Below are positions 8,846 to 17,191 of a DNA stretch of 57,919 bases, in pieces. The notes under the pieces were generated by a model, which did no database searches, was not told the origin of the DNA, and worked only from the letters and a program-made list of their open reading frames with translations. A program made the position numbers and the translations under genes. The stretch's first letter is position 1. Each line of letters opens with the position of its first letter. This DNA is from Coriobacteriia bacterium (GTDB lineage: Bacteria > Actinomycetota > Coriobacteriia > Coriobacteriales > RUG033): positions 1 through 57,919 of the forward strand of contig JAATFL010000015.1 of NCBI GenBank assembly GCA_015655215.1, given 5' to 3'.

Positions 8846-10414
8846 ATGGATACCTCGCAAACGCTGTTGGTCCTGATGGCGGTGCCCTTGTCAGCCTCTC
8901 TCCTGATGGCCTTGATTCCATCGAGGCGTGCCTCGATACGTGTCTTCGAATCGATCCATGTGCTCTCGATCACGCTGGTCCTGGCCCTCGGTGGGATGCT
9001 CGTCGCATCCGTCGTGGTGACGGGGGAGACCGTCTCGGCCGTCGGGCTGTGGTTTCGCCTCGATCCGCTTGGCTCGATCTTCGTGGCGCTCATCGTCGTC
9101 ATCGGCTTCATGACGGGCATCTTCTCGCTTCCCTACATTCGCCATGACATCGAGACAGGTGTGGTCGACAGCCCCAAGGTGAAGCAGTACTACCTGTTCT
9201 TCAACCTGTTCGTCTTCACCATGCTGCTCGTATCGCTGTCCAACAACATCATCGTGATGTGGGTAGCCATAGAGGCCACGACGCTCTCGACGGTCTTCCT
9301 GGTGGGTCTCTACAACACCAAGACCGCCCTCGAGGCCGCGTGGAAATACGTTACTGTCTGTGCCTCGGGCGTCGCGTTCGGTCTGTATGGTACGCTGCTG
9401 GTCTATGCCGACGCGGCAAATGTGATGGCCGATCCCAACCAAGCCGCCTTCTTGAGCGAGATCATCCCGTATGCCTCGCAGCTCGATCCCAAGATCATCA
9501 TGATCGCCTTCGTGTTCATCGCCATCGGCTTCGGTACCAAGGCCGGACTCTTCCCCATGCACACCTGGTTGCCCGACGCGCACTCCGAGGCTCCGAGTCC
9601 CATCTCGGGCCTTCTGTCGGGCGTGCTGCTCAAGTGCGCCATCCTGGTGATCATCCGCTTCTACACGCTCTCCATCTCCGTCGTCGGTCCGACCTTTCCC
9701 CAGACCGTCATGCTCATCCTCGGTGCCGCCTCGGTCATCTTCGCGGCTTTCGCGGTGTTCGTGCAAGACGACATCAAGCGCAAGCTCGCATATAGCTCGT
9801 GCGAGAACGTCGGTGTCATCGCCCTGGCTCTTGGCTTTGGTGGACCCATCGTCATCGCCGCCGCCCTGCTGCACTGCATCATGCATGCCCTTACCAAGTC
9901 GTACATGTTCTGCTTGTCCGGAAACATCGTGATGAAATATGGTACCCGCGACCTTGGCAAGATCAAGGGTGTCATCAAGACTGCCCCGGCCACTGCCGTG
10001 CTCCTCACCATCGGCTTCCTCGCCCTCTCCGGGTTCCCGCCCTTCGCGATGTTCGTGAGCGAGGTCATGCTGTTCCTCGCGGGCGTGGCGACGGGGGACA
10101 TCTGGTTGGTCATCGTCATCGCCCTGGCCCTTACCGTCGTCATCGCGGCGTTCACCCTCGTCGTCATCAGGTCGGTTCTCGGCGATGCGCCGGAGGGTAT
10201 GAAGAGGGGGGACGTCCCCTTGGCCGCGCTCGTCCCGGAGTTCCTCCTCGTCGCCGTCATCATCTGGTTCGGCATCGCCCTACCCGCTCCTGTCGTGGCG
10301 GGTGTCGAATCGGCTACGCGTCAGGTCGTGCAGGCATCGGGTATCGACTCAGATCAGACCCTGCTTTCCGGGAGTCTCTTCGCGGGGTTGCAATCTTCCA
10401 TCATGGACGAATAG
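8846..10414 (+). CDS. hyfF: Hydrogenase-4 subunit F, antiporter-like
   Basis: A 522-aa polytopic protein of the NuoL/M/N family; E. coli HyfF is 526 aa. It carries the signature LFPMHTWLPDAHSEAPSPISG followed by a Lys-containing helix, and a late segment GFPPFAMFVSEVMLFLAG. Together with HyfB and HyfD it gives three antiporter-like subunits, the full Hyd-4 complement thought to allow ion pumping driven by formate oxidation coupled to H2 production. It starts 3 bp after hyfE, and hyfG follows after 14 bp. Confidence 0.93.
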   Translation: MDTSQTLLVLMAVPLSASLLMALIPSRRASIRVFESIHVLSITLVLALGGMLVASVVVTGETVSAVGLWFRLDPLGSIFVALIVVIGFMTGIFSLPYIRHDIETGVVDSPKVKQYYLFFNLFVFTMLLVSLSNNIIVMWVAIEATTLSTVFLVGLYNTKTALEAAWKYVTVCASGVAFGLYGTLLVYADAANVMADPNQAAFLSEIIPYASQLDPKIIMIAFVFIAIGFGTKAGLFPMHTWLPDAHSEAPSPISGLLSGVLLKCAILVIIRFYTLSISVVGPTFPQTVMLILGAASVIFAAFAVFVQDDIKRKLAYSSCENVGVIALALGFGGPIVIAAALLHCIMHALTKSYMFCLSGNIVMKYGTRDLGKIKGVIKTAPATAVLLTIGFLALSGFPPFAMFVSEVMLFLAGVATGDIWLVIVIALALTVVIAAFTLVVIRSVLGDAPEGMKRGDVPLAALVPEFLLVAVIIWFGIALPAPVVAGVESATRQVVQASGIDSDQTLLSGSLFAGLQSSIMDE

Positions 10415-10428
10415 GAATCGGAGAGATG

Positions 10429-12150
10429 ATGAGCAAGACCACGGAAACAAGGAAGGGCACCTCTCACATCGAGGCTATCCGAAGGAACTTCCCCGGTGCG
10501 GTCAAACGGGTGGAGTGGCAGGTCGATGAGCAGGTGACCGTCACCATCGCCCTCGACACGCTTCCCGACATCGTGGAGTACCTCTACTATGAGCGTGGTG
10601 GCTGGCTCTCTGTGATGGTTGGCAATGACGAGCGCGGCTTCAACGATTGCTATGCGCTCTACTACATCCTCTCCATGGAAGGGGAGGACACGTGCTTCTG
10701 CGTCGTCCGAGCGGAGGTCTCGCCGGATACGTGCGAGTTTCCCTCGGTCACTCCCCGTGTCCCGGCCTGCGCATGGTCGGAACGTGAGGTGCGCGACATG
10801 TTCGGCCTCAAGCCGGTCGGTCTGCCCGACCGGCGGCGTCTCGTGCTGCCCGATGACTGGCCCGAAGGACTCTATCCCCTACGCAAGGACTCGATGGACT
10901 ACCGCTACCGTCCTGAACCGGTGCGCGATGTCGAGAACTACGAGTTCCTACGCGATACCCAGGGGAAGCACACGACGACGATCCCGATGGGACCCATGCA
11001 CATCACATCCGACGAGCCCGGGCATTTCAGGCTCTACGTCGAGGGCGAGGACATCGTCGATGCCGACTACCGCATGTTCTACGTGCACCGGGGCATGGAG
11101 AAGTGCGCCGAGTCGCGTATGGACTACGACGCCGTCCCCTTCCTGGCCGACCGCATCTGCGGCATCTGCGGGTGCGCTCACTCGGTCGCGTACGCGGAGG
11201 TGATCGAGAGCGCCCTCGGCATCGTGGTCCCGGCTCGGGCGCAGTGCATCCGCGCCATCGTGCTCGAGGTGGAGCGTTTGCACTCGCACCTGCTCAATCT
11301 GGGTCTCGTGTGCCACTACTCCGGTTTCGACACGGGCTTCATGAACTTCTTCCGTGTGCGTGAGAAATCGATGGACCTCGCCGAGATGCTTACCGGTGCC
11401 CGTAAGACCTATGGTCTCAACCTCATCGGCGGCGTACGTCGTGACATCCTCGCCGAGCAGAAGCTCACCACGCTCAGGGTGATCGAGGAGCTGCGCCACG
11501 AGGTGGGCGACCTCGTCGAGATGCTCCTCTCCACCCCGAACTTCCTGGCTCGCACCGAGGGCGTGGGGATCCTCGACAAGAAGATCGCCCGCGACTACAG
11601 CCCGGTCGGTCCCACGGTTCGGGGGAGCGGGTTTGCCCGTGACACGCGTATCGACCACCCCTACGACGGCTACAAGAACCTTGACCTCACGGCGCGCACG
11701 CAGGAGACCTGCGACGTCAAGGGACGCACGCTCGTGCGCGTCGCGGAGTTCATGGACAGCCTGGACATCATCCAGACCCTGCTCGAGAATGTCCCGACGG
11801 GTCCCATCCTCACGGAGGGCTGGACGGTGGAGCCACGGAGGTACGCCGTGGGTGCCACCGAGGCGCCGAGGGGTGAGGACGTGCACTGGTCGATGATCGG
11901 CGACAACCAGAAGTGCTATCGTTGGCGCGCCAAGGCCGCCACGTACAGCAACTGGCCCGTGCTGCGTTACATGCTGCGCGGTAATACGATCTCCGATGCG
12001 GCCTTGATCATCGGCAGCATCGACCCGTGCTACTCCTGCACCGACCGCGTCACCGTCGTCGACGTCAAGAAGGGGACACAGCAGGTCATCACCAAGGACG
12101 AGCTGGAGGCATATGGCCGTCGCCACTCGCATTCGCCGCTCAAGGGATAG
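10429..12150 (+). CDS. hyfG: Group 4 [NiFe] hydrogenase large subunit
   Basis: A 573-aa catalytic subunit with an N-terminal NuoC-like domain (about 1-170) fused to a NuoD-like hydrogenase large subunit. The nickel ligands are visible as the L1 motif RICGIC (C244, C247) and the L2 motif DPCYSCTDR (C534, C537). The long tail after L2 is expected to be partly removed or retained depending on the HycI protease; its exact fate is unclear. The frame is open from 9799, but GGAG at 10420-10423 favours ATG 10429 (or ATG 10426 immediately before). The gene forms the H2-producing site and sits beside hyfH and hyfI. Confidence 0.95.
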   Translation: MSKTTETRKGTSHIEAIRRNFPGAVKRVEWQVDEQVTVTIALDTLPDIVEYLYYERGGWLSVMVGNDERGFNDCYALYYILSMEGEDTCFCVVRAEVSPDTCEFPSVTPRVPACAWSEREVRDMFGLKPVGLPDRRRLVLPDDWPEGLYPLRKDSMDYRYRPEPVRDVENYEFLRDTQGKHTTTIPMGPMHITSDEPGHFRLYVEGEDIVDADYRMFYVHRGMEKCAESRMDYDAVPFLADRICGICGCAHSVAYAEVIESALGIVVPARAQCIRAIVLEVERLHSHLLNLGLVCHYSGFDTGFMNFFRVREKSMDLAEMLTGARKTYGLNLIGGVRRDILAEQKLTTLRVIEELRHEVGDLVEMLLSTPNFLARTEGVGILDKKIARDYSPVGPTVRGSGFARDTRIDHPYDGYKNLDLTARTQETCDVKGRTLVRVAEFMDSLDIIQTLLENVPTGPILTEGWTVEPRRYAVGATEAPRGEDVHWSMIGDNQKCYRWRAKAATYSNWPVLRYMLRGNTISDAALIIGSIDPCYSCTDRVTVVDVKKGTQQVITKDELEAYGRRHSHSPLKG

Positions 12151-12158
12151 GGGGCATC

Positions 12159-12698
12159 ATGCTGAAGCTCTTCAAGGAGATACGGAAGACCGGGTGCGCC
12201 ACGGTCGGATACCCGTTCGAGCCACTTGCGCAGGCGGATGGCGTGCGAGGAAAACCCGAGCACACGGCGGATGCGTGCATCGCCTGCGCCGCGTGTGCGG
12301 TGGCCTGTCCACCCAATGCCATCCAGATGATACCCGACATCGAGGAGGGCACGGTCACCTGGTCCATCAACTACGGTCGGTGCATCTTCTGCGGCCGCTG
12401 CGAGGAGGTGTGCCCCACGCGGGCGATCGTGCTGACGAAGGCGTTCGAACTCGCGGTGATGAGCAAGGCGGATCTTGAGACCAAGAGCGTCTACCGGCTG
12501 CAGGCGTGCTCGGTGTGTGGTGAGTACTTCGCCTCCCGTAAGCAAATCGAGCTCGCGGCCCGTATCCTCGGGCAGGACTCCGACCAGACCGAGGTGCTGC
12601 AGGCGATCGACGGGCTGGGGATCTGCCCTACCTGCAAGCGCACGCGTGACGGTGTCGCTGCGTCCAACCATGCGAAGTTGACGGGAGGTGTCCGATGA
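12159..12698 (+). CDS. hyfH: Hydrogenase-4 subunit H, two-cluster ferredoxin
   Basis: A 179-aa NuoI/HycF-like protein. Ligands C40/43/46/50 and C75/78/81/85 should bind two [4Fe-4S] clusters in the chain from HyfA to HyfI. Two further CxxC pairs in the C-terminal third (CSVC and CPTC) match the extra cysteines of HycF and could bind a metal. The start at 12159 follows the hyfG stop by 8 bp. The stop TGA overlaps the hyfI start, so the two are coupled. Confidence 0.93.
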   Translation: MLKLFKEIRKTGCATVGYPFEPLAQADGVRGKPEHTADACIACAACAVACPPNAIQMIPDIEEGTVTWSINYGRCIFCGRCEEVCPTRAIVLTKAFELAVMSKADLETKSVYRLQACSVCGEYFASRKQIELAARILGQDSDQTEVLQAIDGLGICPTCKRTRDGVAASNHAKLTGGVR

Positions 12699-13483
12699 TC
12701 ATTGACAGGGAAGTTCCCGGGTCCCTTCAATTCCAGCCGACCAAGGTGGAGTTGGACGAGGAGGTCGCTGCCGCGAAGGCCACGCTCCTGCACGACATCA
12801 AGCGCTCCGTCTACCTGTACCGATGCGATCTCGGTGGCTGCAACGGCTGCGAGATCGAGATATTCTCGACCATCACATCCGTGTTCGACGCCGAGCGGTT
12901 CGGCATCAAGAACACGGCTTCGCCGCGGCATGCGGACATCATGATCTACACGGGAGCGGTCACCCGCTCCACCCGTCTGCCCGGTCTGCGTGCCTATGCG
13001 GGGGCTCCCGACCCCAAGCTCGTCGTCGCGTACGGTGCGTGTGGTTGCAGCGGAGGCATCTTCCACGACAACTACTGCGTATGGGGAGGGGCTGACAAGA
13101 TCATCCCCGTCGACGTCTACATCCCGGGCTGCCCGCCCTCTCCAGCGCAGACCATCTACGGCTTGGCGATGGCGCTGGGGCTCCTCGAGCAGAAGCTCCA
13201 TGCGGAGACGACCGTCGAGGCGGATGACGAGCGCGCCCCGCTGCGCTTCGAGACCATCCCCTACAAGGTGCGCGTCGAGATCGAGCGTGAGGCGCGTCGC
13301 CTGGCAGGCTACCGCTATGGATGCGACCTTGCAAACGAGTTCCTCACCACGCTCATGCTGGCCGATGTGGATGTGCATGGCACGATGACGCAGTTCATCG
13401 CGTCTCAGGACGATCCACGTCGGGTGGAGATATACCGGCGTCTCTACGATGTCCTCATGTCCCATGCGCGGAGTGATGGGTGA
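12695..13483 (+). CDS. hyfI: Hydrogenase-4 small subunit, NuoB-like
   Basis: A 262-aa protein of the NuoB/HycG/HyfI family that holds the proximal [4Fe-4S] cluster next to the NiFe site. The ligand pattern CNGCEIE (C49, C52), GACGCSGG and PGCPPSP is intact. ATG 12695 overlaps the hyfH TGA. About 90 residues follow the core, including a conserved-looking helix after the last Cys. The stop overlaps the start of hycH. Confidence 0.94.
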   Translation: MIIDREVPGSLQFQPTKVELDEEVAAAKATLLHDIKRSVYLYRCDLGGCNGCEIEIFSTITSVFDAERFGIKNTASPRHADIMIYTGAVTRSTRLPGLRAYAGAPDPKLVVAYGACGCSGGIFHDNYCVWGGADKIIPVDVYIPGCPPSPAQTIYGLAMALGLLEQKLHAETTVEADDERAPLRFETIPYKVRVEIEREARRLAGYRYGCDLANEFLTTLMLADVDVHGTMTQFIASQDDPRRVEIYRRLYDVLMSHARSDG

Positions 13484-14112
13484 TGGGTGCGTGCATCGTC
13501 TTCTACCGGTTGGGGGCGAAGTTCCTGGATAGCGAGGATGATATCCCGAAAGAGGCCGGCGACGTGCTGTACTACACCCTTGCCGTGGGCCATCATACCG
13601 GTATCATCGACTGCTTCGAGGAGGCGCTATCCTGCTCTCTTGAGTGCTATGGGTATGTGGTCTCGCTGGTGGGGGACCCCGATGCCCATCACAAGCTTTC
13701 CGGACTCTTGGAATTTGGGGAGATACAGGTTGATAAGACCCATGTCGATATCCTCCTCGGCCCTTTGCGCACCTTGCGCTACGAGCTTCGCGCCGAAGCG
13801 GCTGATTGCGATTTCCCCGAAATCGTGGCGTTGCCCGAGAATGTCGGAGCGTCCAGGGATGCTAAGGCTCCTGAGTATGCGACAGTCAACGAGAATGAGA
13901 CGGCACCAGGAACCATCGAGGGACCTGAGTCCACACGGGCACGAAAGAAAGCGTGTGGGCACGGTGATCCGGCGGGTGTCGAACCCGTCGAGACGATGGA
14001 GACCCTGCGCGAGGAGGCCAGGATGTGGGTCGACGGATTCACTGAACTGCTCATCAAGGTGCACGATGAGCCTTCTATGTATCTGATGGGAAGGTGGACC
14101 GATGGCCGTTAA
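13483..14112 (+). CDS. hyfJ: Formate hydrogenlyase maturation protein, HycH/HyfJ family
   Basis: A 209-aa protein recognised by its N-terminal half (FYRLG..F, LYYTLAVGHHTG, and a pattern ending VDILLGPLRTL) as HycH/HyfJ. This assembly factor is needed for large-subunit maturation of FHL hydrogenases and is cytoplasmic. The middle (about 120-165) is low in conservation. ATG 13483 overlaps the hyfI stop; a GTG at 13480 is also in frame. Its 3' end overlaps the hycI start by 11 bp. Confidence 0.85.
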   Translation: MGACIVFYRLGAKFLDSEDDIPKEAGDVLYYTLAVGHHTGIIDCFEEALSCSLECYGYVVSLVGDPDAHHKLSGLLEFGEIQVDKTHVDILLGPLRTLRYELRAEAADCDFPEIVALPENVGASRDAKAPEYATVNENETAPGTIEGPESTRARKKACGHGDPAGVEPVETMETLREEARMWVDGFTELLIKVHDEPSMYLMGRWTDGR

Positions 14113-14590
14113 CGTCGTGCTGACCGTGGGGAGCGTTCTACGTGGTGACGATGCCGCCGGCCCCATGCTCGCCAAGATGATGGAGGACCATCCCATCGAG
14201 GGCTGGACCATCGTCGATGGGGGCCAAACCCCCGAGGACGATCTGGCACCCATCCGACGGATGGCACCTGGCCGCATCGTTCTCGTCGATGCCGCCGCCA
14301 TGGGGCTGGAACCTGGGGCTATCCGCCAGGTGACCAGGGATGATGTCGCCCAGCAGTTCCTCATCACCACGCATTCGCTGCCCATCACCTTCCTGCTCTC
14401 GGAGCTGGAGAGGTGTTGCGACGATGTCACGTTCATCGGGATTCAACCGCAGTCGATGGGTTTCTACGACCCGCTCAACGGGCCGGTCCTCGCTGCAGTC
14501 GAGAATCTATACAGATGCATAGAGGAGGGGGCGGAACTCTCACAGTATGGACCTTGTTCGTGTGGGTTGGGATGCAACGTTCATGGTTAA
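14102..14590 (+). CDS. hycI: Hydrogenase maturation endopeptidase
   Basis: A 162-aa member of the HycI/HybD protease family, which trims the C-terminus of the large subunit after nickel insertion. The signature near the N-terminus, VGSVLRGDDAAGPMLA, carries the metal-sensing Asp, and LVDAAAMG holds the second conserved Asp. It is translationally coupled to hyfJ. The last residues are unusually Cys-rich (CSCGLGC), a tail not usual for HycI. Its presence inside the operon makes it the likely dedicated protease for HyfG. Confidence 0.92.
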   Translation: MAVNVVLTVGSVLRGDDAAGPMLAKMMEDHPIEGWTIVDGGQTPEDDLAPIRRMAPGRIVLVDAAAMGLEPGAIRQVTRDDVAQQFLITTHSLPITFLLSELERCCDDVTFIGIQPQSMGFYDPLNGPVLAAVENLYRCIEEGAELSQYGPCSCGLGCNVHG

Positions 14591-14611
14591 GGTAACTAGG
14601 GAGGGAATTCC

Positions 14612-15460
14612 ATGTCTGAGATAACACCTGAGGATATCGCGAGTCTTAAGCCAGATTGCTTGACACCGGCTGACATCGAGGCGAAGTCGGAGACCATCTG
14701 CGTCGGGAAGACGAAACTTTCCGGCGGGAGAGCTTTCGTGCTCGCGATCGCAGCCGGATTCTTCATCGCGATGGGTGCGACATACTTCCTGCTCGTCAAC
14801 GGTGGTGCGAGCTTCTCGTTCGGGGTGAAGAAGCTGCTCGGTGGTCTTGGTTTCGTCCTCGGCCTCTTGCTGGTCGTCTGCGCCGGCGCTGAGCTCTTCA
14901 CGGGTAACTCGCTCATGGTCACCGGCCTCTTCAGCAAGAAGGTCACCGGTACGTCGATATTCAAGAACTGGGTCATCGTGTGGGTCGGCAACTTCGTTGG
15001 CGCACTGATCGCCGTCTTCCTGATCTTCATGTCCAATTTCCAAGGTCTCAACGCAGGTGCCGTGGGCGATGCGATGGTCACCGTGGCCATAGGGAAGATA
15101 GCGGCTCCGTGGATCACGATCTTCTTCAAGGGGATTTTGTGCAACATCCTCGTGTGCCTTGCCGTGTGGATGGCCTTCGGTGCCCGGACGTTCATCGACA
15201 AGCTCGCCGTCATCGTGCTTCCCATCTCCGCCTTCGTGGCATGTGGCTTCGAGCACTGCATCGCCAACATGTTCTTCCTGCCGATGGGGTACGTTGCCAA
15301 GCTCGCCGGGTACACCGCGGGCACGACCGACATCTCCGCCCTCAACATCGGGGGTATCTTCTACAACATCTCGGCTTCCACGCTCGGCAACATCGTCGGT
15401 GGCGTGTTCTTCGTCGGACTGCTCTACTGGACCGCCTATGGAAAGCGCGCCCACGAATAG
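14612..15460 (+). CDS. focA: Formate channel, FocA/FdhC (FNT) family
   Basis: A 282-aa formate/nitrite transporter with six hydrophobic segments. It carries the family's pore motif region ELFTGNSLM and the conserved histidine segment GFEHCIANMFFLP. It should import formate for the adjacent hydrogenlyase or balance formate across the membrane. The ATG has GGGAGGGAA upstream, 21 bp after hycI. Grouping with fdhF favours formate rather than nitrite as substrate. Confidence 0.93.
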   Translation: MSEITPEDIASLKPDCLTPADIEAKSETICVGKTKLSGGRAFVLAIAAGFFIAMGATYFLLVNGGASFSFGVKKLLGGLGFVLGLLLVVCAGAELFTGNSLMVTGLFSKKVTGTSIFKNWVIVWVGNFVGALIAVFLIFMSNFQGLNAGAVGDAMVTVAIGKIAAPWITIFFKGILCNILVCLAVWMAFGARTFIDKLAVIVLPISAFVACGFEHCIANMFFLPMGYVAKLAGYTAGTTDISALNIGGIFYNISASTLGNIVGGVFFVGLLYWTAYGKRAHE

Positions 15461-15486
15461 TACCCACTTCGTGGTGGCGGGATGGT

Positions 15487-15548
15487 TCCACCAGGGCGCA
15501 GGGCGGTTGTCGACGATGGGGTCGATGGCCACCCTGTGCCCTGGTGGA
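15487..15548. other. Large 28-bp imperfect hairpin between focA and fdhD
   Basis: Arms 15487-15514 and 15521-15548 are complementary over 28 positions with a 6-nt GATGGG loop. The few differences are G-U compatible. No T-run follows on either strand, so it is not a standard intrinsic terminator. It may tune fdhD expression relative to the upstream operon, stabilise the mRNA 3' end or mark an old insertion. Confidence 0.6.
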
Positions 15549-15636
15549 GCTGGTACCCGCGGGTTGATGCGGTCTACCCTCCATCTGGTTTTGCCGGGTC
15601 TCCCACGCAGATGGTCCTCGATGATTGGAAGCTGGC

Positions 15637-16446
15637 ATGGCGGATGCTCACGGCACTCCCGATTTCCCGCCCGATGAGCTCAAGTCGATGCGGTCGTACA
15701 TACACGCACCTGCTCGTCGCATCACCAAGGGGAACCCGGAGTCCACCGACGAGACCGTCGCCGTCGAGGTCCAGGTGAACCTGTACGTCAACGGAGTGCC
15801 CGCCGGAGGCGAGAGCGCGACGCCCGACGACCTGTCCGACTTCGCATACGGATACCTCTTCAGCAAGGGGATCCTGTCCAGGGACACCCTCGTCGAGTCG
15901 ATCGTCGAGATACACCATCAACGCGAGGTGGATGTCCAGGTGTGCGTGGACGAGACGACGCTTCCGTGCACGATGACCGACCAAGGTTTCGAGGATGCCA
16001 CCGCCGGTGAGATCGAGCCGTCGACAAGTGACATCGTCGTCGAACCTCAAGCGATCTACCGTGCGAGCTGCTCGCTGCTTCCGGCGCAGGGTCTCATGCT
16101 TGCCACCGGTGCGACCCACGCGGCGGTCTTCGCCAATCCCTCAGGCGAGTACCTCTACCTGCGCGAGGACGTCTCGCGCACATCCGCCGTCGACAAGCTC
16201 ATCGGGTGCCTCGTGCGTCGGGGGGTGGATCCACGAGATGGCTTCGTGTTCCTCTCGAGCCGTTGCGCCTTCGTCCTCGTGGAGAAGTGCGCCCGCTATG
16301 GCATCGGCTTGGTCGCAACGGTTTCAGCCCCCACGTCGATCGTGCTGGACTTCGCCGCACGCAAGAACATCACCCTGTGCGCCTTCGCCAGGGACGACAG
16401 GTTCACCGTCTACTCCCACCCCGAGAGAATCGTCGCTTCGCTTTGA
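15637..16446 (+). CDS. fdhD: Formate dehydrogenase accessory sulfurtransferase FdhD
   Basis: A 269-aa protein of the FdhD family, which hands sulfur from a cysteine desulfurase to the molybdenum cofactor of formate dehydrogenase. The C-terminal half is typical: ATGATHAAVF, EDVSRTSAVDKLIG, LSSRCAFVLVEKC, VSAPTSIVLDFA and a TVYSHPERI ending. The usual Cys pair (CGVC in E. coli) is missing; the corresponding stretch near residues 115-135 reads EDATAGEIEP. HN in the usual GRHNAVDK motif is also altered. ATG 15637 has GGAAG upstream; a TTG at 15625 is in frame. The 176-bp gap after focA holds a long hairpin. It serves fdhF by context, but its chemistry may be altered. Confidence 0.88.
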   Translation: MADAHGTPDFPPDELKSMRSYIHAPARRITKGNPESTDETVAVEVQVNLYVNGVPAGGESATPDDLSDFAYGYLFSKGILSRDTLVESIVEIHHQREVDVQVCVDETTLPCTMTDQGFEDATAGEIEPSTSDIVVEPQAIYRASCSLLPAQGLMLATGATHAAVFANPSGEYLYLREDVSRTSAVDKLIGCLVRRGVDPRDGFVFLSSRCAFVLVEKCARYGIGLVATVSAPTSIVLDFAARKNITLCAFARDDRFTVYSHPERIVASL

Positions 16447-16494
16447 CGTCGCGTGGCCTACGTCGCCACCCCCGTCGTCTCGCCATGGGGTGAC

Positions 16495-16545
16495 GACATG
16501 ACAAGGCCGTATCATCTGCGTTGGATGATACGGCCTTGTCATGTC
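16495..16545. terminator. Perfect 22-bp hairpin after fdhD
   Basis: 16495-16516 and 16524-16545 are perfect inverted repeats around a 7-nt loop. It lies 48 bp after the fdhD stop and would end the long operon, and it would also stop a transcript coming from the minus-strand promoter at 16634-16661. No U-tract follows on either side. Confidence 0.65.
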
Positions 16546-16633
16546 CGGGAGGAGGCCCGGCGTGGAGAGAAAGGAGGAGAGGTTTCGAGACCAGTGCGTG
16601 AGGAGTGCACCTTGAAACCCCGAATACAACCTA

Positions 16634-16661
16634 ATTATACCTTCAATCAGGATATTCTCAA
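16634..16661 (-). promoter_or_regulatory. Minus-strand promoter facing the post-fdhD hairpin
   Basis: On the minus strand TTGAGA (16661-16656) and TATAAT (16639-16634) are separated by 16 bp. Transcription would start near 16627 and run about 80-130 nt into the perfect hairpin at 16495-16545. No convincing ORF lies in that span, so a small RNA or an antisense to the fdhD end is possible. A plus-strand TATAAT at 16667-16672 lacks a good -35. Confidence 0.45.
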
Positions 16662-16735
16662 GATAGTATAATGATTTTCACCTATGAATCGGTGAATGCT
16701 GTCCTCTTGCGTACATGAGCGCCACCATCCATCCC

Positions 16736-17191
16736 TCAATGCGTGGAAGGTGCGTTCTTCCCCTCTGCCTCATCGAGCGCATGGGCGAGCGTGTGCCATG
16801 GGAGTACGGCACATTTCACGCGGGCGGGCATATGCGACACCCCCGAAAGGGCGCAGGCATCCTGCAGCGTGGCCATCGTCTCATCGGTGAGCTCTCCCTC
16901 GGTGATCATCGCGTGGAACTCCTCGATGGCACGTCGTGCCTCTGGGATCGTCTTGCCACGTACGAGGTCGATCATCATCGAAGTCGATGCTTGCGAGATG
17001 GCACATCCACTGCCGACGAACGAGATGTCCTTGATCGTGCTCGAGTCGCGGTCGATCTCGAGCGTTATCTCATCCCCGCAGGTGGGGTTCTTGCCAGCCA
17101 CGACATCGGTGGGGGCGTCAAGGTGGTGCCGGTTCGCTATCGATCTGCTCTTCTCGGCGATGATCTGCGTGTAGATATCCTCAATTCCCAT
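16736..17191 (-). CDS. sufU: SufU-type iron-sulfur scaffold / sulfur-transfer protein
   Basis: A 151-aa IscU/SufU-family protein. The conserved C38, D40 (CGDE), C63 (GSGCAIS) and C127 (RVKC) are all present, as in zinc-binding SufU, which accepts persulfide from SufS. The Gly-Ser-Gly-Cys insertion region is the SufU type. The frame is open further upstream to 17632, but ATG 17191 overlaps the sufS 3' end and gives a family-length protein. It is the last gene of sufCBDSU. Confidence 0.94.
   Translation of the reverse strand: MGIEDIYTQIIAEKSRSIANRHHLDAPTDVVAGKNPTCGDEITLEIDRDSSTIKDISFVGSGCAISQASTSMMIDLVRGKTIPEARRAIEEFHAMITEGELTDETMATLQDACALSGVSHMPARVKCAVLPWHTLAHALDEAEGKNAPSTH

Noticed and set aside
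15461-15636. Molybdenum-cofactor riboswitch upstream of fdhD
   Set aside because: The hairpin is a simple long stem without the multi-helix layout of a Moco element.
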